DNA from: Brevifilum sp029548365
Lineage (GTDB): Bacteria; Chloroflexota; Anaerolineae; Anaerolineales; Anaerolineaceae
Length of the DNA stretch: 60,066 bases
Direction: 5' to 3'
Assembly (NCBI GenBank): GCA_035376985.1
Contig: DAOSSA010000015.1
Location: 1 to 60,066 of the forward strand
In this document: positions 27,437 through 35,222 of the stretch, piece after piece
Numbering within the stretch: the first letter of the stretch is position 1
Layout: every line of letters starts with the position of its first letter
Program-made: the position numbers and the translations under genes
The notes under the pieces: model-generated
Told to the model about the DNA's origin: nothing
Databases searched by the model: none
The model's input: only the letters and a program-made list of their open reading frames with translations

Positions 27437-30196
27437 TTAACGATTTGGATCAAAAATTATCTTGAACTCAGTCTGACCTATCGAATAAACATGATTTTCC
27501 TCAATATAAAATGTATCTGTGTGGATCCTAAAACCTTCATTCACATTGCCAACAGGAATTATTGATAATAACAGCTCACCTCCCTCTCGATCCGCATGTA
27601 TGGTCAAATGGTGATTTTGTAAAGAAGAATCCGCAATTCGAATATCAGTCACGCCACTTGTTGGCTCGCTGGCAGATAAAGTTGAGCCAACGGTTACATC
27701 TCGTTTGTTATACTCATTCAAGTCCACAGTTATTTTCATTTCCGGAGAAGCACCGTTCCAATATATGAGGCTTCCCAGTACCAAAGGCCTGGCTCTTTTC
27801 TTTTTCTTAATTCCCAGTGAAATTATTACTACCAGCGCAAAGATAGACCCTGCTCCTAGGAAGATCAGTTTATTGCAGCGCTCCCACATTCCCGGGATCT
27901 TGATTGTGAAACGAAGGTCGCTACCACCTTTTTCGTTAATCAATGCCATTTTTTGCGTTTCAGAGGATAGTTGAAAAATCCCATCGAAAATCCCGGGTTG
28001 CAAAGATGGCTCTGTATCTAATTCGATTGTCAGTTTTGAAGCACCAGCAGAGATATATTGTTTCGGGTTGATGATCGTTAAATTCGGAAGGCCATCCAGT
28101 GAAAAAATCACAATTTCTTCTCTATCACTGTTGGAAAATGAATCCACCAGAACACTGATGGACTCCACCTTGAAACATTGTAACCTGCCGCATTCCACAT
28201 TGACCTGGTCGATTGAAAAGGTAATGGTCTTTTGATAAAGTTCGAAAGAGACCGGAATTTCCGCCTCTGGAACGTCGACATTGGAGGCAGGGCTGAGCTG
28301 AATAAAGCCGTTCCATATGCCCGGCTTCAGTGCATCTGACCCCTTAAGGTGTAATGCGATGGTATTCACCATACCCGGATTCACGGTAAACGCATCCTTT
28401 TCCAGCAGGTCAAAACCCGGCAACTGCACAACTGACGCGTGAATGGCTTCATCCTGGGAAGATGTTGAACTCACCTTGATGGTAAGCGGAATGCCCTCGC
28501 TAACTCGCCCGATTTCAAATCGCTGATCAGGTAACGGTTCACCAAAACCCAGGAAAGATCCTTCCACCTTAATGCTTTGAATGATCTTGACCTCAAACTC
28601 ACCAGCAATTTCCTGGTCGAGCGTTATTCCACGAATCAACGCCGAAGTGGTATCAATTCGATAAGAGTATTTCCCATCCTGGGTGGGCATAAACGAGGTA
28701 GAAAACCGTTCATCGCTTTGGCCAAGATCCAAGGTCTGCGTCTTGCCTGTGGGGTCAGTCAGGATCAATTTCAATTCCCCTTCAAAGTTTGACAATGGTT
28801 GATCAGAAGACTCAAAGACAAATTCCATGGGAATTGGATCGATGCGGATCTCATAATATGGGTTGCGAGGTTCAACAATTTGTAATGAAGGAATTTCTAT
28901 GGTTGAAAAGGTACGATAAGTTGAAACCGGAATCAAACCTTTTTTTCCGGTTAAAGTAATGACATAAGTACCGACCATTTGTGTATCAACGAATTCGCGG
29001 CTGAAATTGCCGTCGTCTGCCAGCTGGTCACCATGGGTGCCATCATCATAGAAGCGATCCAGGCTCTGCCTGGAACCGTCTGGTAAAATTATTTCCGCAG
29101 AGAAGGCAGCATCTCCGACCACTTTTACTAATGCACCATCTTTCATTTCTTCAATGACATTGGCTACAATCAATGCGGGTTTTCCCGCCTGAACAAGTCC
29201 TTGCGGAGAGATGATTGTTGTTCGCAGCCGAGAACGCAAAATAGCCCTGGCTTGAATTTCGCCAGGGCTAGCAGCAATGAGTTGCCAGTCTCCATTCTCT
29301 GGCGCATCGATTGTGAGTACCGTAAAACTGGGATCAGAATCCATTAAGAAGCTTACAGAAGGATCTGAACCCACTACTTCTTCACCCGATGGCGAAATTA
29401 AACGAACTAACATGTTGCTTGTATGGCTTGCCACAAATGAAATTTTTGAAATATATGGCACCAATGACTGATCCATATAAAAGTTGAACGAGCGTTCATC
29501 ACTTCTCTCTTCTGGCCTGATCACTGTTCGATCTTTTAATTGCCCCAAGATGTGCAGAAAACTATCGACCAGGTCATTTGCCGTGTTAGCCGGTATCAAT
29601 TCGCCGCTGGTTTCAGAAGCGATATTCGCTAGAATCGCGGTTTGACCCGCTGGTGTGAGCCCAATAGCGTATATCGGTACCTCGAGAGAATTTGCGACTG
29701 ACATGACATCCTTCAAATATCCTGAATAAGGATTGGGGATTTGAGGATCGCCATCTGTCAAAAATATTACGACTTTCTGAAAAGACGCCAGGGATTCAGA
29801 ATTTAATAAGGCGCGAGCATCTTCAAACCCGGCTTTAAAATCTGTGTATCCATAAGGTTCAACCGGTTGAATCAGGTCGAGCAGATCTTGCTTATCTTGT
29901 TCACTCGATAATCTGACCAGGCCATCCGTTACCTTGCTGCTGGTTGTGGCAAAGCGAACAAATCCCACCTTGTCACCCAGGTCTAATGAAGAGATCATCA
30001 ATTTAACAGCGGTATATCGCAAATCATAAGGATCAGTGCTCGCCATGCTGCCCGAGTCATCCACCACAAAAACGACCGCGATATTCTCCAGTGCCAAAGA
30101 TTGAGCCTGGGCATAGCCAGATACCGGTATGAAGGAAAAGATTGAGACACATGTAATAATTATTATTAAGAAGTATTTAATTTTCATCAATTTCAT
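27437..30196 (-). CDS. Secreted, membrane-anchored vWA protein with cytoplasmic FHA-like tail
   Basis: 919 residues from the ATG at 30196; the frame extends to a TTG at 30226, but a signal peptide (hydrophobic core YFLIIIITCVSIFSFI) begins naturally at the ATG. A vWA domain follows (about 38-230) with an intact metal site: DDSGS at 46-50, a Thr in YTDFKAG and the Asp in FLTDGD. Next come several beta-rich Ig-like domains, one hydrophobic helix (LIFLGAGSIFALVVIISLGI) followed by KKKKR, and a final 120-residue beta domain with LQNHHLTI that resembles a divergent FHA fold. By positive-inside logic the vWA and Ig parts are outside and the FHA-like part is inside. First gene of the operon with the two tubulin-related genes. 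Confidence 0.85.
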   Translation of the reverse strand: MKLMKIKYFLIIIITCVSIFSFIPVSGYAQAQSLALENIAVVFVVDDSGSMASTDPYDLRYTAVKLMISSLDLGDKVGFVRFATTSSKVTDGLVRLSSEQDKQDLLDLIQPVEPYGYTDFKAGFEDARALLNSESLASFQKVVIFLTDGDPQIPNPYSGYLKDVMSVANSLEVPIYAIGLTPAGQTAILANIASETSGELIPANTANDLVDSFLHILGQLKDRTVIRPEERSDERSFNFYMDQSLVPYISKISFVASHTSNMLVRLISPSGEEVVGSDPSVSFLMDSDPSFTVLTIDAPENGDWQLIAASPGEIQARAILRSRLRTTIISPQGLVQAGKPALIVANVIEEMKDGALVKVVGDAAFSAEIILPDGSRQSLDRFYDDGTHGDQLADDGNFSREFVDTQMVGTYVITLTGKKGLIPVSTYRTFSTIEIPSLQIVEPRNPYYEIRIDPIPMEFVFESSDQPLSNFEGELKLILTDPTGKTQTLDLGQSDERFSTSFMPTQDGKYSYRIDTTSALIRGITLDQEIAGEFEVKIIQSIKVEGSFLGFGEPLPDQRFEIGRVSEGIPLTIKVSSTSSQDEAIHASVVQLPGFDLLEKDAFTVNPGMVNTIALHLKGSDALKPGIWNGFIQLSPASNVDVPEAEIPVSFELYQKTITFSIDQVNVECGRLQCFKVESISVLVDSFSNSDREEIVIFSLDGLPNLTIINPKQYISAGASKLTIELDTEPSLQPGIFDGIFQLSSETQKMALINEKGGSDLRFTIKIPGMWERCNKLIFLGAGSIFALVVIISLGIKKKKRARPLVLGSLIYWNGASPEMKITVDLNEYNKRDVTVGSTLSASEPTSGVTDIRIADSSLQNHHLTIHADREGGELLLSIIPVGNVNEGFRIHTDTFYIEENHVYSIGQTEFKIIFDPNR

Positions 30197-30370
30197 TCCT
30201 ATCCACGACCCATCCCTTCTTTGCAAGTGCTATTATGTAACTATTTACCTTAACTATTGTTAAGTTTTTCTTAACGAAAAGATAGAAACATTTACAAGAA
30301 ATGATAAATATCATACTCCTGAATTTTAACAATTATATCATATATTTTTCGCATCAATTGGATATGATAG

Positions 30371-30429
30371 TATCATATTTCCATTCAACACCAGACTAAA
30401 AGTGAAAACTCATTGAAAATAGACAAAAT
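30371..30429 (+). repeat. 59-bp imperfect repeat, copy 1 (ATATGATA palindrome)
   Basis: This segment matches 34418-34476 at 47 of 59 positions without gaps (hand count). It is preceded by and overlaps an odd-centred palindrome, ATATGATA-G-TATCATAT (30362-30378). It lies upstream of the vWA operon start on one side and of the cas2 relic on the other. The rest of 30197-30620 is AT-rich, with a TTAAC inverted repeat near 30245-30280 and no gene. Confidence 0.55.
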
Positions 30430-30620
30430 TAGAAGGCGATAAGAAAATCAAACCCCCGGTCTTCAGTCCTCCATCACCACAGGTTGACCATCCCCGGGCA
30501 GAGAGAGCCATAACTTGCCAGAATTGTTTTTCAAGTACAGATAATTCTGCTGCGTAAATTTATCACCGGAAAAGTGACTTAATACTTTCCCACGCTGCAA
30601 AAGTTGGGAATATGCAATCG

Positions 30621-30905
30621 ATGAAAAGCATTTTCCGGTGGTGATCTTCACTTTATCGAACCATCGGCGGCGAACAAAACTACACAATTTATTAAAAAAA
30701 CTTCTGCAGCCCGGTCCAGTACAGCGTTTTTGAATGCCTGCTGACAACTGAAGAAATAATCAAAATGAAAGGGCGGGTTAAAAAACTAATTCGCCCAAAA
30801 GGGGATCATTTGCTGTATGATCGGTTGCGTAAAACCTGTAAGCTAAAGGCGGAAGTTATGGGTCGGGTAGAGATTTTGGCGGAAAAGGATGTGATCATTG
30901 TTTAA
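30621..30905 (+). pseudogene. cas2: Decayed CRISPR adaptation gene cas2
   Basis: Cas2 is the small dimeric nuclease-fold partner of Cas1 in spacer acquisition. The plus strand encodes PVVIFTLSNHRRRTKLHNLL in one frame and, after a one-base frameshift near 30713, VQYSVFECLLTTEEI and RLRKTCKLKAEVMG, ending EKDVIIV and TAA at 30903-30905. This is the characteristic Cas2 layout: first strand, RRR-x-K helix, VQYSVFE strand, C-terminal beta tail. The expected first-strand Asp (YDI/YDV) is Thr-Leu-Ser here. The start region is also damaged (ATG at 30621 leads quickly to a stop). No cas1 is seen. A CRISPR relic lies 257 bases downstream. Confidence 0.8.
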
Positions 30906-31161
30906 AACAGGCCCTGTTTTAGAGAGAATGCCGGGCGACTCGGGGGGGGGTGTGAAGGAATTCGACTCACCCGGAAATATGTCGCCCTTACCCTCATATG
31001 TTGGGGCAGAAATGTGTTTTATCCCCCGTATATGGATGTCGACTCACAAAATTTCCGGGCAACTCGGCGTTTTTTATATAGAATGAGTCGCCCGGAATGG
31101 GATGAAAATGCCATATATGGGTTGATATCAAAGAAGTATCCTATAATAACCGTAGATGTTG
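30906..31161 (+). other. Leader-like region between cas2 relic and CRISPR relic
   Basis: No gene. It begins with the palindrome AAAACAGG-C-CCTGTTTT across the cas2 stop, then shows four related GC-rich strings: CCGGGCGACTC (near 30933), CGACTCACCCGG (near 30962), CCGGGCAACTC (near 31053) and the inverted GAGTCGCCCGG (near 31085). A functional leader would sit exactly here, before the first repeat, but leader function is inference. Confidence 0.45.
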
Positions 31162-31269
31162 CAGGTAGAAAATGAGTTCAGCCCTTCGGGGCATTGAAAC
31201 ACGTCTATTACCGTTTGATATATTACTATCCCTATACAGATAGAAAATGAATTCAGCCCTTCGGGGCAT
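31162..31269 (+). CRISPR. Two-repeat CRISPR relic
   Basis: Copy 1 (31162-31200) contains TAGAAAATGAGTTCAGCCC, the hairpin GCCC-TTCG-GGGC, and ends ATTGAAAC, a typical type I/III repeat end. Copy 2 (31237-31269) repeats 31 of the first 33 bases but its last part is degenerate (CATGGTAT instead of CATTGAAAC), as terminal repeats often are. The single spacer is about 36 bases (31201-31236). Adjacent decayed cas2 supports the identification. The array is too small to be certain it was ever active here. Confidence 0.7.
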
Positions 31270-31376
31270 GGTATAGCTGAAAGCTGAAAGCTGGAAGCTA
31301 ATCCCACTTTGCGCAGCACTCCCTGTTCTCTGGGTTTATCTCGAATCTTCGCCTACCAACTATTCAGCACAAACAA

Positions 31377-31484
31377 AGACCCCCGGGGTTTAAGTTGGAA
31401 ACCCCGGGGGTGTGAAGAGAATAAACAAATTTTATCTTCTTTTATTAATCCCAACCCACCCGCAAATAAAGACCCCCGGGGGTT
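31377..31484. repeat. REP-type repeats upstream of the RAYT gene
   Basis: One half-element AGACCCCCGGGGTTT (31377-31391) is followed by a full hairpin unit from about 31399 (AACCCCGGGGGTGT) to AGACCCCCGGGGGTT (31470-31484). It is the same unit as in the 14385-14842 array. These copies sit 117 bases before the transposase start. Confidence 0.85.
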
Positions 31485-31600
31485 GAGTTGAATCTTACAC
31501 ACCCTAATCACTAACCCAATGGGTTTACTTAGAAGAATAGTCGTACCCCCATTTATCAAAAGCCTTATAATTAGAAAAGAAAAACGCAGGAGACAACATA

Positions 31601-32179
31601 ATGCCGCTTCGTACAGATCCTTTACTTCCTGGTGAATATTATCATGTCTATAACCGCGGAATTAACAGCGATATCATCTTTCAAGAGAGCAGGAATTATT
31701 TTTTCTTCCTTCGCAGAATCAATGAAATTCTCTTACCAAACGCTGCTGAAATCATTGCATACATGCTTATGCCCACACATTATCACATGTTGGTACAAAT
31801 AAAAGATGAAACCTTTTCATCTGCAATGGGGAGACTTATCAATTCTTACACAAAAGCAGTAAATCGCGATTGGTGCAGAACTGGCCCATTATTTGAAGGA
31901 CGTTTCAAAGCAAAACATGTGGATACCGACGAATATGTTCTCGAACTTTCCAGATATATTCATCTAAACCCCGTTGCAGCTAAGTTAGTTGCTCATCCTG
32001 ATGAGTGGTGCTATTCAAGCTATACTACTATCATTGGCAACAAAGATGGAATACTCCCGGTATCCGACCTTATTTATAGCTACTTCATTAACACCGACCC
32101 AAAAATTGGGTATCAACAATTTGTTGAGGATTCGCTTGAAAGAAAATACTGTAATATTTCCCACCTACTATTAGATTGA
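31601..32179 (+). CDS. REP-associated tyrosine transposase (RAYT, Y1/HUH family)
   Basis: RAYTs are single-strand-specific HUH endonucleases related to IS200/IS605 transposases and act on neighbouring REP palindromes. The 192 residues contain the HUH motif THYHMLV (His60 and His62), a likely catalytic Tyr83 in NSYTKAVN, the conserved GPLFEGRFKAK and SRYIHLNPV. All are intact, so the enzyme could be active. The ATG follows AGGAG with a longer spacer. It is bracketed by the same GC-palindromic repeat on both sides, as expected for a RAYT with its REPs. Confidence 0.92.
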   Translation: MPLRTDPLLPGEYYHVYNRGINSDIIFQESRNYFFFLRRINEILLPNAAEIIAYMLMPTHYHMLVQIKDETFSSAMGRLINSYTKAVNRDWCRTGPLFEGRFKAKHVDTDEYVLELSRYIHLNPVAAKLVAHPDEWCYSSYTTIIGNKDGILPVSDLIYSYFINTDPKIGYQQFVEDSLERKYCNISHLLLD

Positions 32180-32186
32180 TAACCAC

Positions 32187-32600
32187 AACCCCGGGTTTTA
32201 AGTCAGGGGTCTGGATAAAATAAATAAACTTTTCTCCTTGTATTAATCCCAGCCAATGCACAAACAAAGACCCCCGGGGTTTAAGTTGAATCTTCACCTA
32301 CTACTCATTAAAACCCCGGGGGTCTGGAGAGAATAAATAAATTTATCTCCTTGTATTAATCCGAGCGAAAGCGCATTCAAAGACCCCCGGTGTTTGAGTT
32401 GGAACCCACGGGGATCTGGAGAAAATAAATAAACTTGTCTCTTTGTATTAATCCCAGCCAAAGCGCAAACATAGACCCCCGGGGTTTGATGTCAATCTTC
32501 ACCCGCTGCCCATTAAAACCCCGGAGGTCTGGAGAAAATAAACAAATTTTGTCTTCAAAAATCAGTCCCAGCCAAAACTCATTCAAAGACCCCCGGGTTA
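32187..32600. repeat. REP-type repeats downstream of the RAYT gene
   Basis: Several units follow the transposase, with ends at about 32187-32205 (degenerate), 32267-32282, 32310-32325, 32380-32395, 32403-32418, 32472-32487, 32515-32530 and 32586-32600. Core strings AAAACCCCGGGGGTCT and AGACCCCCGGGGTTT and inner CTCCTTGTATTAATC are shared with the 14385-14842 array. Some units are damaged, suggesting different ages. The array fills 32180-32622. Confidence 0.88.
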
Positions 32601-32622
32601 TGAGGTCGTTTGCAGACAGGTT

Positions 32623-33489
32623 CTACACAAATAAATCACGTTTAACCTTTTCTCGCGGGCCGGGTTCGGGAAAGCCCTGCATAAAGGTCTCATAGCGCCC
32701 GCCAAACAAGCGAGAGATCAGCCCCCTGAACCCCCGATCCATGCTGGCGCCGCCCTGGCTGGCATGGCAGGCTGCGGCAGCTTGGCGCACGTCAATCACC
32801 GAACGGTAATCAATTTTCACATGGGTGGGAAAATCAACCTCAGCAATTGAAACCAGGTCAACATCCCTGTTGCGCCCAAAACGGCGTGGATCCCGCCCGA
32901 ACAGGCGCAGCGCCCACACCGCAGCCCTGACAAACGCCCGGTTGATGGTGTGGTAGAAGAGTTTTCCTGGCTGAAAAGCCGGCAGACCCTGGGGATCGAC
33001 AAACGTCTCATCGCTGGCCAGGGAAAAAGCCTGCACCGTGGCCTGGTGCATGGCAACATGGTCCGGGTGCCGATAACCGCCGATCGGGTCAAAGGTAATC
33101 ACCACATCAGGTTTGATCTTGCGGATCAGATGGGCGAGCTCTGCCGCCACCTGCTCCACCGGTTGGGCAGCCAACGCTTGTGGGTGCTGGTTGGACGCAG
33201 AGCCAAGCATGCCCGAATCGCGATAATTCAGAAAATGCAGTCCCTTGATCCCTAAAACCTCAGCCGCGCATCGCAGTTCCTGAGTGCGCAGGCACGCCGC
33301 GTTGTGAATGCGCTCGGTATATTCCGGGTCAATTTCACCTTGCTCACCCCGCGTCGCGCAGACCAGGTGTACATCTACACCCTGGCGTGCATACAGAGCC
33401 AGCGTACCGCCCATGCCGAAGGTCTCATCATCCGGGTGTGCCAGTGCAGTCAATAAAGTCTTTTTATGGGGTACAGGGGTTTGCTTCAT
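32623..33489 (-). CDS. PIG-L family zinc deacetylase (LmbE-like)
   Basis: PIG-L/LmbE enzymes remove N-acetyl groups from sugar conjugates such as GlcNAc-inositol or GlcNAc-malate. The 288 residues from the ATG at 33489 carry the zinc motif AHPDDE near the N-terminus and the second motif HPDH. A GTG at 33516 is also in frame, but AAGG upstream supports the ATG. The substrate cannot be told; MshB/BshB-type thiol synthesis is one option, but no partner gene is nearby. The C-terminal 20 residues reach into the edge of the REP array. Confidence 0.88.
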   Translation of the reverse strand: MKQTPVPHKKTLLTALAHPDDETFGMGGTLALYARQGVDVHLVCATRGEQGEIDPEYTERIHNAACLRTQELRCAAEVLGIKGLHFLNYRDSGMLGSASNQHPQALAAQPVEQVAAELAHLIRKIKPDVVITFDPIGGYRHPDHVAMHQATVQAFSLASDETFVDPQGLPAFQPGKLFYHTINRAFVRAAVWALRLFGRDPRRFGRNRDVDLVSIAEVDFPTHVKIDYRSVIDVRQAAAACHASQGGASMDRGFRGLISRLFGGRYETFMQGFPEPGPREKVKRDLFV

Positions 33490-33644
33490 ATGGATTACCT
33501 TAAAAATATGATTCACGTGTACTTACATAATCTTACTCCGACAGGAACCAGCACAGGTAGGTCAGCCAGAAGAAAGTGCGCTTTTCTGCGACCAACCAAC
33601 CTTTACACAGAATTCTAACCCAACGATAGCTGTTATTAAGTCAC

Positions 33645-33673
33645 CTGCCTGGCATGAAGGACATGCCAGGCAG
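33645..33673. terminator. Perfect 12-bp hairpin in the NYN/PIG-L intergenic region
   Basis: CTGCCTGGCATG (33645-33656) and CATGCCAGGCAG (33662-33673) pair perfectly around AAGGA. No T-tract follows on either strand. It lies about 165 bases beyond the NYN stop. The rest of 33490-33839 shows no convincing gene. Confidence 0.5.
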
Positions 33674-33839
33674 TCTCTGGGAGGAAACCACCATGATGAC
33701 TCGCAAAACAGCTCGGGTTTTGCAGGCTTTCTGGTGGAAGACACATGTTGTACCGGTAAATAGTGTGTCTTTGCGTATGACTATACTGGGTTGGACCATT
33801 GAATGTATTAAGTATGGATTAGAGTTTATAAAGTTTACC

Positions 33840-34334
33840 TTATTTATAAGGTTTCCCTCTTTTCGGCTCACGCCCCTGTTTGAAGATCTTTTCCCAGTAA
33901 TCCACCTCCTGAGCACTGAGCGGCTGATCACGCGGGTCCGGGCCGGGTTCGTCTTGCGCCAAATTAGCCCACTCCGCCGCAAAATCAGCAGAAGTGATGA
34001 CTTTTGCCTGAACAGCCCGGGCAGCCCGCACAATCTGGCGATCAGAGCTGACCACAGCAACATTTTTCGCCTGTTTTCCCAGTTTCTGCAGGTAGTCCAT
34101 GATGGCCGCGTCTGCCGACATGCCGACGCGCACAAAATGCGCCGTTACCCGCCCAAATTGCTGAACGCGCGCCTGTCCGATGGGAGCTCCATCAAAGAAC
34201 ACCACAGCTTTCGCCCTTCGCACCCGGCAATATTCCTGCAGCGTTGATATCAGGCGCAGTTCATCATCCGCATCCGAAAGATCGATGCCCGGGATGTGCG
34301 GGATCAGATTGTGACCATCAATGATTATCTCCAT
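33840..34334 (-). CDS. NYN-domain ribonuclease-like protein (YacP/Rae1-like)
   Basis: 164 residues. The opening MEIIIDGHNLI supplies the first acidic residue of the PIN/NYN fold; further conserved positions are FFDGAP near 47 and SSDRQI near 98. B. subtilis Rae1 (YacP) cleaves mRNA at the ribosome, and that is the closest family I know. The C-terminal 40 residues are charged with a basic end. Its neighbours give no functional hint. Confidence 0.8.
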   Translation of the reverse strand: MEIIIDGHNLIPHIPGIDLSDADDELRLISTLQEYCRVRRAKAVVFFDGAPIGQARVQQFGRVTAHFVRVGMSADAAIMDYLQKLGKQAKNVAVVSSDRQIVRAARAVQAKVITSADFAAEWANLAQDEPGPDPRDQPLSAQEVDYWEKIFKQGREPKRGKPYK

Positions 34335-34417
34335 ACCCTAATTCTATCGCATGGGTAAAGGCCCTTCCAGTGGGTGTATGGGATCAACTCCCAGAATCGG
34401 CGTCCTGACCGATACGG

Positions 34418-34476
34418 TATCATATTTCCATATTTCACTGGACAAAAAGAGAGAACTCCTTAACAATAGACAAAAT
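34418..34476 (+). repeat. 59-bp imperfect repeat, copy 2, upstream of the ECF sigma gene
   Basis: It shares 47 of 59 ungapped positions with 30371-30429, with the best blocks TATCATATTTCCAT at the start and ATAGACAAAAT at the end. Its left edge overlaps the palindrome GATAC-G-GTATC (34411-34421). It ends 170 bases before the sigma start codon, a distance suited to a regulatory site or promoter. Confidence 0.55.
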
Positions 34477-34646
34477 AAAAGTCGAAGGAAGTTCATAAAG
34501 GTATCGATCTTGTCAGGAAACAATTGGGAGTTGATAATTGGAATCATTTTTTTGTCCCGATTGCCATATTTTCTCGAATTACTTATCGAGCTCAAAAAAT
34601 TACGATTCTCTGCAGGATATTGTTTAGGCGATCACAGGAGAAATTT

Positions 34647-35222
34647 ATGGCAGAAAGCAGTAATCCATTGACAACAGAAATATTTGACCGTATGACAGAT
34701 GAAATAAGGATCATTAAAGCCGCAAGACAGGATCCCAGGGTGTTTGGAGAATTGTATAAGCTGTATGTTGAACAGGTCTTCCGGTACCTCTACAGCAAGA
34801 TAGGTAATTTACATGATGCTGAAGATGTTACATCTCAGACATTTCTTGCGGCTTTCGAATCCTTTGACAAATTCCGACAAGATGGGCACTTTGCTTCCTG
34901 GTTGTTTGGAATTGCTCGTAATAAAGCAATGGACCATTTTCGCCGATTGTATCGTTCGGAACATATAAATGGGTTCAGCGAATTACCTGCAGAAGACAAC
35001 ACTTTAGCCGGGATGATAAAGACAGAACAGGAAGAAGCGTTGTCAAAGCTTATCCAGGCTTTACCCGAAGAAGACCGCGAACTAATCCGCCTCCGTTTCT
35101 TGGCAGAGATGAGTTTCCCAGAAATCGCCCGCTTCCTTCATCGTAATGAAGCAGCAGTTAAAAAATCGATATACCGGTTACTGGCACGGTTGCACAGCCA
35201 GTTGGAGGTTTCAAATGAATGA
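34647..35222 (+). CDS. ECF-type RNA polymerase sigma factor
   Basis: 191 residues from the ATG at 34647, which has AGGAG six bases upstream; the open frame extends to 34524 but that part is not sigma-like. Region 2 spans about 25-95 (FGELYKLYVEQVFRYLY, DAEDVTSQTFLAAF, FASWLFGIARNKAMDH). Region 4 is near 130-185 (LPEEDRELIRLRFL, SFPEIARFL, AVKKSIYRLLARL). The next gene overlaps its last 8 bases and encodes a membrane protein, the usual sigma/anti-sigma pair. Confidence 0.92.
   Translation: MAESSNPLTTEIFDRMTDEIRIIKAARQDPRVFGELYKLYVEQVFRYLYSKIGNLHDAEDVTSQTFLAAFESFDKFRQDGHFASWLFGIARNKAMDHFRRLYRSEHINGFSELPAEDNTLAGMIKTEQEEALSKLIQALPEEDRELIRLRFLAEMSFPEIARFLHRNEAAVKKSIYRLLARLHSQLEVSNE

Noticed and set aside
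30463..30747. 94-codon minus-strand open frame
   Set aside because: It overlaps the cas2 relic on the other strand, has no ribosome site, and its sequence matches no family I recognise.
33654..34247. Plus-strand frame of 197 codons opposite the NYN gene
   Set aside because: No start signal and no family resemblance; the minus-strand NYN motifs are clear.
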